A stretch of 64,000 bases of DNA from JADJWR01 sp963847675 (GCA_963847675.1 CAWKAP010000008.1:62001-126000); one strand, 5' to 3'; shown: positions 17,960 to 27,279, counted from the stretch's first letter. A program made the numbers and translations. Notes: generated by a model not told the origin, from the letters alone.

Positions 17960-19537
17960 TCAGTAGAGGTCCTGCGGAAACAACATGAAAAGCGCATTCT
18001 CGACGCGCTGCCAGAAACTGCGTGCCGGCTGAACCGACCGGTCGCCGTCAATGCCGCGCCAGCGAAGTTCGCCGTCCGGGCCGAATTCCACCCGCCAGCT
18101 GTTCGACGGAACCATGTTCGCCTGGAGCCGGCGCGCCAGCGCCGAGGCGAGCGGCGCACTGTCGATCACCACTCCCATTTCGGCGTTGAGTATTTCCGAG
18201 CGCGGATCAAGGTTCATCGAGCCGACGAAAGCGCGCTCCTCGTCGATCACCATCGCCTTGGTGTGCAGGCCGACGAACTCGGCACGCGACGGCGGCAACT
18301 CGACGATGTCGACGCGCATCGCCGCGTCGGGGCGCAGTTCGTAGAGTTCGGCCCCGGCTTCGATGATCGGCCCACGCCAACGCTGATAGTGGCTGTTGAC
18401 CGCCGGCACGTCGTGCGAAGCAAGCGAGTTGGTCAGTATGCGCACACGGACGCCGCGCTCGGCGAGCGTGCGCAGGTCATCCACAAAACCGGCGTCCGGG
18501 ATGATGTAGGCGTTGGCGATGATGACCTCGCGGCGAGCCGAGCGCAGCAGTTCCCGGAACGCCTCGGGCGTGTGGTTGACCACGCCCTCGGCGCGCGAAG
18601 GCGAGTCCGTGTGCACACGGCTGGTCCCGACGCTTGCTTCGACGCTCAGGGTTTCGAAAAGCTCCTTCCATTCGCGCGGCTGCAGCGGCATCTGCCGCAG
18701 GGCCGGCTCGTTGGCCAGCGCCGCCGCAGCCAGTTCCTGGCGAAGATCGGCAACCTCGCGCTGCGCAGGCCGCGCCGCGCGCGGCGCCCGTCCGACCCAC
18801 TCGCTGTTCCAGTAGCGATCGAACATCACGCTGGCCTGCCGCGCAAGCTGCCCCGCGCCGAGCACGTCGAGGTCATGGAAGTTGAATTCCGGGTGCGCGC
18901 CGAAGTATTCATTGCCGATGTTCCGGCCACCGATGACTGCCACCCGGTTGTCGACCACCATCTGCTTGTTGTGCATTCGTCGATTCAGGCGCTTGAAGTC
19001 GCCGACCGCCTCGACGACGCGCCCGGGCAGGGAGCGCTCGTGCCAGGGATTGAACAGGCGGATCTCGATGTTGGGATGAGCGTCGATATGCGACAGGGCG
19101 TCGTCGCGCAGTTCGATGCTCGCCATGTCGTGCAGCAGGGTGTTCAGGTCGTCGAAGAGCAACCGGATCCTGACGCCGCGATCCGCCGCGGCAATCACCC
19201 GGTCCATCAGCAGAACCCCGACGGCATCGCCGAACCAGACGTAGTACTGCAGGTCGATGCTGTGGCGCGCCGAATCGATCAGCGCCAGGCGCCACAGCAG
19301 TGCCTCGTCGCTGCGCTCGAGCAACACGAAGCCCGAGCTCTCCGGGCCATATCCGGCGGCAATGCGCGCGTCGATCGGGGCAAACGGCGAATCGGGGCCG
19401 GGCGCGGCTGCGAACTCGACCGGCGGTCGCTCTCGCGGCGGCGCGGCGCAGCCGGCAAGCGCGAGGCCGATCGCCAGGACCGCCAACCCGACACACGAGT
19501 TGCGAGTGACACGCGACAGCAGGCGCAGAACCTTCAT
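17960..19537 (-). CDS. phospholipase D-family lipoprotein (ClsC-like cardiolipin synthase)
   Basis: The 525-aa protein has a lipobox signal (LAIGLALAGC) and two HKD phospholipase D repeats. These are HNKQMVVDNRVAVIGGRNIG in the N-terminal half and HTKAMVIDEERAFVGSMNLD in the C-terminal half. Flanking segments (HSIDLQYYVWFGDAVG, RIRLLFDDLN) match the YmdC/ClsC group, which makes cardiolipin from phosphatidylglycerol plus phosphatidylethanolamine. ClsC normally works with a partner (YmdB); here the immediate partner is a phosphoesterase lipoprotein. A general phospholipase or phosphodiesterase role is an alternative. Confidence 0.87.
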   Translation of the reverse strand: MKVLRLLSRVTRNSCVGLAVLAIGLALAGCAAPPRERPPVEFAAAPGPDSPFAPIDARIAAGYGPESSGFVLLERSDEALLWRLALIDSARHSIDLQYYVWFGDAVGVLLMDRVIAAADRGVRIRLLFDDLNTLLHDMASIELRDDALSHIDAHPNIEIRLFNPWHERSLPGRVVEAVGDFKRLNRRMHNKQMVVDNRVAVIGGRNIGNEYFGAHPEFNFHDLDVLGAGQLARQASVMFDRYWNSEWVGRAPRAARPAQREVADLRQELAAAALANEPALRQMPLQPREWKELFETLSVEASVGTSRVHTDSPSRAEGVVNHTPEAFRELLRSARREVIIANAYIIPDAGFVDDLRTLAERGVRVRILTNSLASHDVPAVNSHYQRWRGPIIEAGAELYELRPDAAMRVDIVELPPSRAEFVGLHTKAMVIDEERAFVGSMNLDPRSEILNAEMGVVIDSAPLASALARRLQANMVPSNSWRVEFGPDGELRWRGIDGDRSVQPARSFWQRVENALFMLFPQDLY

Positions 19538-19716
19538 ATCAGTCGGCGGGAGTTCTCTGGCCCGGTGGTCGACAGCGCGCGACTCTACACAGGATCCGGC
19601 GGCGTCCTTGCCGGGGCGCCGGAACGCGTCACCGCCGGCAGAACTTCGTGCCGTGGCCCGCGGCGCCTCGAAACCGCGCGGCAATGGCGCCCTCGATTCC
19701 AGCGGTCCGTCGATCG

Positions 19717-20427
19717 TCAGGGCGCGTCGCACCAGTCGATCGTGCCCCGAGCCCGGGAAGCAAGGTACGAATTCGCCCTCGAGAAATGCCTGCAGCCGAG
19801 GAACGGCTGCGGCCCGCGCCGGGCAGACAACGGACTCGGATGGTTGGCGGTCAGCACGCAATGGCCGCGCTTGGCGGCGTCGATGCGCCCCCGCTTGGCC
19901 TGCGCATGCGCGCCCCAGAGCAGGAACACCTTTGGCGCCACGTCCTGGGCCAGGACGTCGATGACCGCGCCGGTAAACGTCTCCCAGCCGCGGCCCGCGT
20001 GGGCCGCGGGCTCGCCGTCCTCGACCGTCAGCACGCTGTTCAGCAGCAGCACGCCCTGTCTCGCCCACCGCTCGAGGTTGCCGCTCGCCGGCGTCGCGCA
20101 GCCGAGATCGCCGTTCAGTTCGAGGAAGATGTTGCGCAGGCTCGGCGGCGGACGCACGCCGTCCGGCACCGAGAATGCAAGGCCGTGCGCCTGGCCACGG
20201 CCGTGATACGGATCCTGGCCGAGGATCACGACGCGAACTGACGCAGGCGGCGTCAGTTCAAGCGCGTGCAGCGGACGCGGCGGGTAGATCGTCGCGCCTG
20301 CAGCGAGGCGCTGCGCCAGAAACGACTGCAGCGCGGTCCCCGGCGGCGAGGCGACGAAGCGCTCGGCGAGTGGGCGCCAGTCGGCCGGCAGCGTGTCGAT
20401 ATGGACGCGAAGCGGGAGTCTCAGCAC
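19717..20427 (-). CDS. ung: uracil-DNA glycosylase (family 1)
   Basis: Family 1 UDG of about 236 aa. The catalytic water-activating motif GQDPYHG (Asp at about residue 72), VLLLNSVLTVEDGEPAAH and the DNA-intercalation loop HPSPLSARRG are all present. It excises uracil from DNA to begin base-excision repair. The start is uncertain: a GTG at 20427 gives the expected length but no clear ribosome site, and an ATG at 20574 would add 49 non-homologous residues. Confidence 0.93.
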   Translation of the reverse strand: MLRLPLRVHIDTLPADWRPLAERFVASPPGTALQSFLAQRLAAGATIYPPRPLHALELTPPASVRVVILGQDPYHGRGQAHGLAFSVPDGVRPPPSLRNIFLELNGDLGCATPASGNLERWARQGVLLLNSVLTVEDGEPAAHAGRGWETFTGAVIDVLAQDVAPKVFLLWGAHAQAKRGRIDAAKRGHCVLTANHPSPLSARRGPQPFLGCRHFSRANSYLASRARGTIDWCDAP

Positions 20428-20576
20428 GGCGGGCGGGCTACTGCTGAAGTTCGTACTGAAAGGTTGCGCCCCTCCTTTCTGTCCATCGAGCAGACGGGGA
20501 GGCAGCGATGCGCCGCAACGATACGCGGGTGGGGCGCGCTCTACACTGTGCGCCCCCGGGCCGTGAATACTCATCG

Positions 20577-21785
20577 ATGAGCGTGACCGCCTCCACTGCT
20601 GCGCCCCGCGAAGTCCGCGAGCGACGCGCGGCGTGGCAACTGCTGCTGAACGTGGCGCACGCCATCGACCACTGGGTGCTGCTCGTCTTCGCCACCGCGG
20701 TGTCGAGCATCGCGGTCGATTTCGGCTTTTCGCGCTGGGAAGACCTGATGCCGTACGCCACCGGCGCCTTCTTCGCCTTCGGCTTCGGTTCGCTGCCCGC
20801 GGGCCGGCTCGGCGATACCTGGGGCCGACGGCCGATGATGCTCACGTTCTTCTATGGCCTCGGCGCCTCGCTGCTGCTGGTTGCCCTCGCCAATGGTCCA
20901 TGGCAGATCGCCATCGCGCTGACCTTGATGGGCATGTTCTCGTCCATCTATCACCCGGTCGGCATCCCGATGCTGCTGCGCGACGCCAAGCGCCCCGGGC
21001 GCACGATCGGCATCAACGGGCTGTCCGGCAACCTCGGCATCGCGCTCGCCGCGGTGGTCACCGGCGTGCTGGTCAAGTACTTCGGCTGGCGCACCGCGTT
21101 CGTCGTGCCGGCGCTCGTCTCCGTTGCCTGCGGACTGCTGTTCGCGCGGTTTTCGCCGCCTGAGGGCGAGCCGCCGACGCGGCGCAAGCTGACCTCGCCC
21201 GCCGTGCCCAGCGCCGTACTGGTGCGCGTGTTCGCCGTGATCACGGTGATCGCCACGACGAGCGCGCTGCTGTTCAACTTCACCACCAACGGCAACACCG
21301 AGCTCCTGCGCGAGCGGATGACGATGGTCGTCTCCGATCCGGCGGCGCTCGGCGTGCTGCTGGCGCTGGTCTACACCATGGCCTCGTTCGCGCAGGTGCT
21401 GGTCGGCCACCTCATCGACCGGGTCCCGATGAAGCGCCTGCTGCTCGCCATCGTCGCCCTGCAGGTGCCGCTGTTTGCGCTCGCTTCGCAGGCGCAGGGC
21501 TGGGTCTTCTTCGTGCTGATCGTCCTGTTCATGGGGGTCGTGTTCGGCGCGATCCCCTTCATCGACGCGATCATCGTGCGCTTCGTCGACGACCGGATGC
21601 GCTCGCGCGTCGCCGGCGCACGGCTGGCGCTGTCGTTCTCGATCAGTTCGCTCGCCGTTTACCTGCTCGGCCCGGTCGTCAAGGCCTCGGGCTTCGACGT
21701 CCTGCTGCTGACCATGGCCGGCATCGCCGTGGTGACCCTGTCTGCGGCCGTGTGGCTGCCGAGCCCGGCAGGTCAGCGCCAGTAG
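20577..21785 (+). CDS. MFS transporter
   Basis: This is a 402-aa Major Facilitator Superfamily permease with about 12 helices. The A-like motif between helices 2 and 3 is AGRLGDTWGRRPMML, and the second half has GHLIDRVPMKRLL. An ATG at 20577 is chosen because the N-terminus MSVTAST leads straight into helix 1 (NVAHAIDHWVLLVFATA). The substrate is unknown; an organic-acid or drug exporter are both possible. It converges on trpC with only 10 bp between stop codons. Confidence 0.85.
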   Translation: MSVTASTAAPREVRERRAAWQLLLNVAHAIDHWVLLVFATAVSSIAVDFGFSRWEDLMPYATGAFFAFGFGSLPAGRLGDTWGRRPMMLTFFYGLGASLLLVALANGPWQIAIALTLMGMFSSIYHPVGIPMLLRDAKRPGRTIGINGLSGNLGIALAAVVTGVLVKYFGWRTAFVVPALVSVACGLLFARFSPPEGEPPTRRKLTSPAVPSAVLVRVFAVITVIATTSALLFNFTTNGNTELLRERMTMVVSDPAALGVLLALVYTMASFAQVLVGHLIDRVPMKRLLLAIVALQVPLFALASQAQGWVFFVLIVLFMGVVFGAIPFIDAIIVRFVDDRMRSRVAGARLALSFSISSLAVYLLGPVVKASGFDVLLLTMAGIAVVTLSAAVWLPSPAGQRQ

Positions 21786-21795
21786 GTCCGCCGCT

Positions 21796-22584
21796 TCAAC
21801 CGAACAATCGTGCCAGCTCGGCTCCGGGATCCGGGGCGCGCATGAACGCTTCGCCGACGAGGAACGCGTTCACGCCGGCGGCGCGCATGGTCGCGACGTC
21901 GTCGCGCCCGAGGATGCCGCTTTCGGTGATCACCAGCCGGGAACCGTCGATGAGCGGCAGCAGGTCGAGCGTCGTCGCGAGCGAGACCTCGAACGTGCGC
22001 AGGTTGCGGTTGTTGATGCCGATGAGCCGCGTCCTCAGCCCAAGCGCGACCTCGAGTTCGCCGGCATCGTGCACTTCGACCAGCACGGCCATGCCGAGTT
22101 CGCGCGCTGCCGCCTCGAGTTCGACCAGCTGAGCGGGAGACAGCGCAGCCACGATCAGCAGGATGCAGTCGGCGCCCCAGGCGCGCGCCTGCGCGACCTG
22201 GTACTCGTCGATGATGAAGTCCTTGCGCAGCGCGGGCAGGCCGCTGGCCCGGCGCGCGTCGTCCAGATGATCGGGCGCGCCTTGAAAGAACTGCACGTCG
22301 GTCAGGACCGACAGGCAGGCTGCGCCGCCGCGCGCATAGCTGGCGCCGATCGCCGCCGGCTCGAAGTTCTCGCGCAGCACACCTTTCGACGGCGAGGCCT
22401 TCTTCACCTCGGCGATCACCGCCGCGCGGCCGGCGCCGATGCGGGCACGAAGCGCGCCTTCGAAATCGCGCAGGTCGCGCCGCTCGGCGGCGCGGCTGCG
22501 CAGCGAAGCCAGCGGCTCGGCCGCCCTGGCGGCGGCGATCTCGTCTCGCTTCACGGCGAGGATCTTGTTCAGGACGTCGCTCAT
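21796..22584 (-). CDS. trpC: indole-3-glycerol phosphate synthase
   Basis: The 262-aa (beta/alpha)8 enzyme converts CDRP to indole-3-glycerol phosphate in tryptophan synthesis. It has VIAEVKKASPSKGVL with the catalytic Lys, FFQGAPDHL, PALRKDFIIDEYQV, LVEVHD, GINNRNLRTFEV and VITESGI. It is the last gene of the trp cluster, 58 bp after trpD. Confidence 0.97.
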   Translation of the reverse strand: MSDVLNKILAVKRDEIAAARAAEPLASLRSRAAERRDLRDFEGALRARIGAGRAAVIAEVKKASPSKGVLRENFEPAAIGASYARGGAACLSVLTDVQFFQGAPDHLDDARRASGLPALRKDFIIDEYQVAQARAWGADCILLIVAALSPAQLVELEAAARELGMAVLVEVHDAGELEVALGLRTRLIGINNRNLRTFEVSLATTLDLLPLIDGSRLVITESGILGRDDVATMRAAGVNAFLVGEAFMRAPDPGAELARLFG

Positions 22585-22642
22585 CGCAGGATTGTGTCAG
22601 CGGCGGCGCCGATCCCTCTTCCCGAAAGCGTCGCCGAGTTGC

Positions 22643-23674
22643 TCAGGCCGCGAGCTTCTGCGTGGTGGTGACGAACGCATCGAGCTTCCGCTTCGCCGCG
22701 CCGCTGGCGATGACCTCGCGCGCCATGCGGATGCCGTCGTCGATCGAGCCGGCGACATCGGCCGTGTACAGCGCCACGCCGGCATTGAGCACGACGATCT
22801 CGCGCGGGGTGCCGGGCGTGTCCTCCAGGGCCTCGAGGATCATCGCCCGCGACTCGCCGGCGTTGCCGACGCGCAGGCCGCGGTTCGACACCATGCTCAT
22901 GCCGAAGTCCTCGGGATGGATCTCGTATTCGCGCACCTCGCCATTCTTCAGCTCGCCGACCATCGTCGCCGCGCCGAGCGAGACCTCGTCCATGCCGTCC
23001 TTGCCGTAGACGACCAGCACGTGGCGGCTGCCGAGCCGCTGCAGCACGCGCACCTGGATTCCGACCAGGTCCGGATGGAACACGCCGAGCAGCTGGTTCG
23101 GCGCCCCGGCCGGGTTGGTCAGCGGCCCCAGGATGTTGAAGATCGTGCGCACGCCGAGTTCCTTGCGCACCGGCGCGGCGTGCTTCATCGCCGCATGGTG
23201 GTTGGGCGCGAACATGAAGCCGATGCCGGTCTCGGCCAGACACGTGGCCACCTTTTCCGGGCCGAGGTTGATGTTGGCGCCGAAGGCCTCGAGCACGTCG
23301 GCCGCGCCGGAGCTCGACGACACCGAGCGACCGCCGTGCTTGGCCACCCGTGCGCCGGCCGCGGCAGCAACGAACATCGACGCCGTCGAGATGTTGAACG
23401 TGTGCGACGAGTCGCCACCGGTGCCGACGATGTCGACCAGGTTGGACGGGTCGGCCACCGGCACCTTGGTGGCGAATTCGCGCATGATCTGCGCCGCAGC
23501 GGCGATCTCGCCGATCGTCTCCTTCTTGACGCGCAGGCCCATGATCAGGCCGGCGATCTGCACCGGCGTCAGCTCGCCGCCCATCAGCTTTCGCCACAGC
23601 GACAGCATCTCGTCGTGAAAGATCTCGCGGTGCTCGATGCAGCGCACCAGCGCCTCGGTGGGGGTGATCGACAT
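22643..23674 (-). CDS. trpD: anthranilate phosphoribosyltransferase
   Basis: This 343-aa enzyme transfers phosphoribose from PRPP to anthranilate. The PRPP-binding DIVGTGGD and the KHGGRSVSSSSGAADVLEA loop are present, as are FMFAPNHHAAMKH and NILGPLTNPA. The start at 23674 is preceded by GAAGGAGTACGACG, a good ribosome site. Its 5' end overlaps the end of the LprI-like reading frame by about 91 bp. Confidence 0.97.
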   Translation of the reverse strand: MSITPTEALVRCIEHREIFHDEMLSLWRKLMGGELTPVQIAGLIMGLRVKKETIGEIAAAAQIMREFATKVPVADPSNLVDIVGTGGDSSHTFNISTASMFVAAAAGARVAKHGGRSVSSSSGAADVLEAFGANINLGPEKVATCLAETGIGFMFAPNHHAAMKHAAPVRKELGVRTIFNILGPLTNPAGAPNQLLGVFHPDLVGIQVRVLQRLGSRHVLVVYGKDGMDEVSLGAATMVGELKNGEVREYEIHPEDFGMSMVSNRGLRVGNAGESRAMILEALEDTPGTPREIVVLNAGVALYTADVAGSIDDGIRMAREVIASGAAKRKLDAFVTTTQKLAA

Positions 23675-24108
23675 CGTCGTACTCCTTCGTTCCTCGTCTC
23701 GCTGCCGTCGGGCGCCAGCGCCTTCAGCGCCGCGGCACGCTCGCGCAGCAGGTCGACCTCGCAGGCGAGCTGCGCCTGCCCCGCGCCGCCGCCGCTGTCG
23801 TAGGCGTGCAGGACGACCTGGCAGTGAGCGTGCTGGTAGCGCTCGAAATCGCGCTGCGACTGCTTCAGCGCGGCCACCTTGCCGCCGCGCCCGGTGACTT
23901 TCTCCAGATCGGCGAGCGACCGTTCGACGGCCAGGAACTGCTCGAGCATCGCATCCGTCGCCGCCTTCTTCGCCGCGTTCAGGCACGGCGTCACCTCGAG
24001 CCGCGTCTGGGCGCGCTGGTAGCACTCGTCGAGCGCGCCTGCCGCGGCGGCCGGCGGCGACGCCGCCGCCACGCACATGAGGAACACCGTCGCCCATGCG
24101 CGCGTCAT
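23584..24108 (-). CDS. LprI-like (DUF1311) exported small protein
   Basis: The protein is 174 aa and starts with a signal peptide (MTRAWATVFLMCVAAASPPAAAAG). An LprI-type domain follows: ALDECYQRAQTRLEVTPCLNAAKKAATDAML, later AHCQVVL and QLACEVDLLRERA, with about four cysteines. LprI-family proteins include lysozyme inhibitors. Its ATG overlaps the trpG stop (ATGA), so translation is probably coupled. The last ~38 residues are read inside trpD in another frame and are arginine-rich, so the real end may be earlier, for example if a base is wrong. It is an unexpected passenger in a trp operon. Confidence 0.72.
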   Translation of the reverse strand: MTRAWATVFLMCVAAASPPAAAAGALDECYQRAQTRLEVTPCLNAAKKAATDAMLEQFLAVERSLADLEKVTGRGGKVAALKQSQRDFERYQHAHCQVVLHAYDSGGGAGQAQLACEVDLLRERAAALKALAPDGSETRNEGVRRCRSPPPRRWCAASSTARSFTTRCCRCGES

Positions 24109-24677
24109 CGGCGCACCTGCACAAGGAAGTTCTTCAGCAGCTCGTGCCCCTGCTCGGAAGCGATCGACTCGGGATGGAACTGAACGCCTTCGACCGCCAG
24201 GGTCCGGTGCCGCAGACCCATGATCTCGCCATCGGCCGTCCAGGCCGTGATTTCGAGGCTCTGCGGCAGCGATTCGCGCTCCACCGCCAGCGAGTGGTAG
24301 CGCGTGGCCGTGAACGGGTTCGGCAGGCCGGCGAACACACCGACCCCCGTGTGCTCGATCGGCGCGGTCTTGCCGTGCATCAGTGCTTTCGCGCGAATCA
24401 CGCGACCGCCGTACGCATGGCCGATCGCCTGGTGGCCGAGGCACACGCCGAGGATCGGCACCTCGCCGCCGAAACGCTTCAGCACGTCGAGCGATATCCC
24501 TGCCTCGGTTGGCGAGCACGGCCCCGGCGAAATGCAGATGCGTTCCGGCTTCATCGCCGCGATCTCCTCGACGGTGATCTCGTCGTTGCGGAACACCCGC
24601 ACGTCTTCTCCCAGTTCGCCGAAATACTGCACGAGGTTGTAGGTGAATGAATCGTAGTTGTCGATCATCAGAAGCAT
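24105..24677 (-). CDS. trpG: anthranilate synthase component II (glutamine amidotransferase)
   Basis: This is a 190-aa class I glutamine amidotransferase. It has DNYDSFTYNLVQYF, the oxyanion PGPCSP segment, the nucleophile in LGVCLGHQAI, and the His-Glu pair in GVQFHPESI. It supplies ammonia to TrpE; in many bacteria the same subunit also serves aminodeoxychorismate synthase. It lies 10 bp downstream of ltaE and overlaps the LprI-like gene. Confidence 0.97.
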   Translation of the reverse strand: MLLMIDNYDSFTYNLVQYFGELGEDVRVFRNDEITVEEIAAMKPERICISPGPCSPTEAGISLDVLKRFGGEVPILGVCLGHQAIGHAYGGRVIRAKALMHGKTAPIEHTGVGVFAGLPNPFTATRYHSLAVERESLPQSLEITAWTADGEIMGLRHRTLAVEGVQFHPESIASEQGHELLKNFLVQVRR

Positions 24678-24687
24678 CGGATGCGCC

Positions 24688-25713
24688 TCAACGCCGGGCG
24701 AAGAATTGAGCGAACGCCGCTATCGCGCGGTCGATGCCTGCCGGGTCGACATCCCGGTGCGTCACGAGTCGCAGCGCCGCCGAGCGCGCCAGGACGAGGA
24801 CTCCGCGGCTGCGCAGGAAGGCATCGAGCGGCGCGACGCGCTCGGGCGGCACGGTAACGAACAGCATGTTGGTGTGCGGGCCATCGACTTTCAATACGTC
24901 GATCCGCCGCAGCCCATCGGCCAGACGCTGCGCGTTGGCGTGATCGTCGGCCAGCCGCGCGACGTTGTGTTCGAGCGCGTAGATGCCGGCCGCGGCGAGC
25001 ACGCCGGCCTGGCGCAGTCCGCCGCCGAGCATCTTGCGCGGGCGGCGCGCACGGTCGATGAAATCGCGTGTGCCGAGAAGCACGCTGCCCACCGGCGCGC
25101 CAAGCCCCTTGCTCAGGCAGACCGACACCGAATCGAAGCCGGCGGCCATCTCGCGGGGCGCGACGCCGAGCGCGAGCGCCGCATTGAACAGCCGCGCCCC
25201 GTCGAGATGCGTGGCCAGACCGCGCTCGTGCGCGAGGCCGGTGGCGGCGTGCTGATAGGGCAGCGGCAGCACCTTGCCACCGATGGTGTTCTCCAGCGCC
25301 AGCAGCCGCGTGCGTGCGAAGTGCGGATCGTCGGGCTTGATCGCCGCGGCGATTCGGTCGAGCGCGATCGAGCCATCGGGCTCGTTCTCCAGCGGTTGCG
25401 GCTGTATCGAACCCAGGACTGCCACGCCGCCGCCTTCGTACCGATAGGTGTGCGCGTTCTGGCCGAGCAGGACCTCGTCGCCGCGCTGGCAGTGCGTCAT
25501 CAGCGCGGCAAGGTTGCTCTGCGTTCCACTCGGCATGAACAGCCCGGCCTCGAAGCCGAGCATTTCCGCCAGCAGCGCCTGAAGGCGGTTGACCGTCGGA
25601 TCGTCGCCGAGGACATCGTCGCCGACTTCGGCGTCGTGCATGACGTGGCGCATGCCGGCGCCGGGCCGCGTCACGGTGTCGCTGCGCAGGTCGACGACGT
25701 CAGAACTCGCCAT
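24688..25713 (-). CDS. ltaE: low-specificity L-threonine aldolase
   Basis: The 341-aa fold-type I PLP enzyme has VDLRSDTVTRP at the N-terminus, GDDVLGDDPTVNRL, a FMPSGTQSNL cofactor loop, HLDGARLFNAA with the PLP-ring Asp, and the Schiff-base Lys in SVCLSKGLGAPVGS. It cleaves L-threonine and allo-threonine to glycine and acetaldehyde. Its start overlaps the trpE stop by 14 bp and its stop is 10 bp before trpG. It is thus a real part of the trp transcription unit, an unusual position. Confidence 0.94.
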   Translation of the reverse strand: MASSDVVDLRSDTVTRPGAGMRHVMHDAEVGDDVLGDDPTVNRLQALLAEMLGFEAGLFMPSGTQSNLAALMTHCQRGDEVLLGQNAHTYRYEGGGVAVLGSIQPQPLENEPDGSIALDRIAAAIKPDDPHFARTRLLALENTIGGKVLPLPYQHAATGLAHERGLATHLDGARLFNAALALGVAPREMAAGFDSVSVCLSKGLGAPVGSVLLGTRDFIDRARRPRKMLGGGLRQAGVLAAAGIYALEHNVARLADDHANAQRLADGLRRIDVLKVDGPHTNMLFVTVPPERVAPLDAFLRSRGVLVLARSAALRLVTHRDVDPAGIDRAIAAFAQFFARR

Positions 25714-27217
25714 CGAAGCCGTCCTCCACCTGCTCGGCGGCCCTCAGCACAGCCCGCGCCTTCGCTTCGGTTTCGCGCCACTCGGCTTCCGGCACCGAGT
25801 CGGCGACGATGCCGGCGCCGGCCTGCACGTACAGCACGTTGTCCTTGACCACGCCGGTGCGGATCGCGATGGCGAGATCCATGTCGCCGGCGAAAGAGAG
25901 ATACCCGACCGCGCCGCCGTAGACGCCGCGCTTGCCCGGCTCCAGTTCGTCGATGATCTCCATCGCCCGCACCTTCGGCGCCCCGCTCAGCGTGCCGGCC
26001 GGGAAGGTGGCGCGCAGAACGTCGAGGTTGGTCAGCCCGGGCTTGAGCCGCCCTTCGACGTGGCTGACCAGGTGCATCACGTGCGAGTAGCGCTCGATCA
26101 CCATCTGCTCGGTGACCTTGACGCTGCCCGTCTCCGCGATGCGGCCGACGTCGTTGCGCGCGAGGTCGATCAGCATCAGGTGCTCGGCGCGCTCCTTCGG
26201 ATCGGCCAGCAGCTCGGCGGCGAGCTGCTCGTCCTGCTCGACGTTGCCGCCGCGCGGCCGCGTGCCGGCGATCGGCCGCAGCGCGACGACGCGCTCGGTT
26301 CCGTGCGACGTCATGCGGTCTTCGCTGCGCACCAGGATCTCCGGCGATGCGCCGACCACCTGGTGGTCGCCGAAGTCGTAGAAGTACATGTACGGCGAGG
26401 GGTTGAGCGTGCGCAGCGCGCGGTACAGCGACAGCGGCGCGTCGGCATACGGCTTGCTGATGCGCTGGCCGATCACCACCTGCATGACGTCGCCGGCGGC
26501 GATGTACTCCTTCGCGCGCTCGACGGCGCGCATGAAATCGGCCTTGGCGAAGTCGCGACGCTCGGGCCGGCGCACGCTGGCGCGCGTGTGCGGCGGCTCG
26601 ATGTGGCGGTGCAGGCGCGCGCGCAACTCGCGCAGCCGTTCGCGCGCGCGCGAGTAGCCCTCGGGGTGGCGCGCGTCGGCGTAGACGATGACGTAGGCGC
26701 GGCCGGTCAGGTTGTCGATCACCGCGAGTTCTTCGGTCTGCAGCAACAGGATGTCGGGCAGCCCGAGGTCGTCGGACCGGACCCTGGCCAGCTTCTTCTC
26801 GAACAGCCGCACCGTGTCGTAGCCGAAGTAGCCGGCCAGGCCGCCGCAGAAGCGCGGCATGCCCGGTCGCAGCGCGACCTTGAACTGGGCGAAGTACTTT
26901 TCGACGAAGGCAAGCGGATCGCCGCGCTCCTCTCGTACCACCGCGCCGTCGGTGACGACCTCGATCCGGTGCTGTCCCGGCTCGCCGATGAAACAGCGGA
27001 TCGCCGTTCGGGCCGGCAGGCCGATGAACGAGTAGCGGCCGAAGCGCTCCCCGCCGACCACGGATTCGAGCAGGAAGGAATTCGCACCCGCGCCCTGGCT
27101 GCGGGCCAGCTTCAGGTAGAGCGAAAGCGGCGTCTCGAGGTCGGCGAAGCTTTCCGCGATCAGCGGGATGCGGTTATAGCCCTGCGCGGCCAGGGCCTTG
27201 TATTCGAGTTCGGTCAT
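25700..27217 (-). CDS. trpE: anthranilate synthase component I
   Basis: This 505-aa chorismate-utilising enzyme makes anthranilate from chorismate with TrpG. It has the N-terminal ESVVGGERFGRYSFIG feedback-site region (LLES-type element), then GDVMQVVIGQR, SPYMYFYDFG, RPIAGTRPRGG, DLARNDVGR and PAGTLSGAPKVRAMEIID. It lies 90 bp downstream of a Trp-rich leader peptide, which suggests transcription attenuation. Confidence 0.97.
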   Translation of the reverse strand: MTELEYKALAAQGYNRIPLIAESFADLETPLSLYLKLARSQGAGANSFLLESVVGGERFGRYSFIGLPARTAIRCFIGEPGQHRIEVVTDGAVVREERGDPLAFVEKYFAQFKVALRPGMPRFCGGLAGYFGYDTVRLFEKKLARVRSDDLGLPDILLLQTEELAVIDNLTGRAYVIVYADARHPEGYSRARERLRELRARLHRHIEPPHTRASVRRPERRDFAKADFMRAVERAKEYIAAGDVMQVVIGQRISKPYADAPLSLYRALRTLNPSPYMYFYDFGDHQVVGASPEILVRSEDRMTSHGTERVVALRPIAGTRPRGGNVEQDEQLAAELLADPKERAEHLMLIDLARNDVGRIAETGSVKVTEQMVIERYSHVMHLVSHVEGRLKPGLTNLDVLRATFPAGTLSGAPKVRAMEIIDELEPGKRGVYGGAVGYLSFAGDMDLAIAIRTGVVKDNVLYVQAGAGIVADSVPEAEWRETEAKARAVLRAAEQVEDGFDGEF

Positions 27218-27279
27218 GCGTCACCTGGGGGCGTTCGCGGCCGGTGGCCACGAACTGGATTGCGACAATCAACGATCGA

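Noticed and set aside
17921..20206. 761-codon plus-strand ORF across the phosphoesterase and phospholipase-D genes
   Set aside because: It is the antisense shadow of two well-supported minus-strand genes, with His/Arg-rich composition and no family match.
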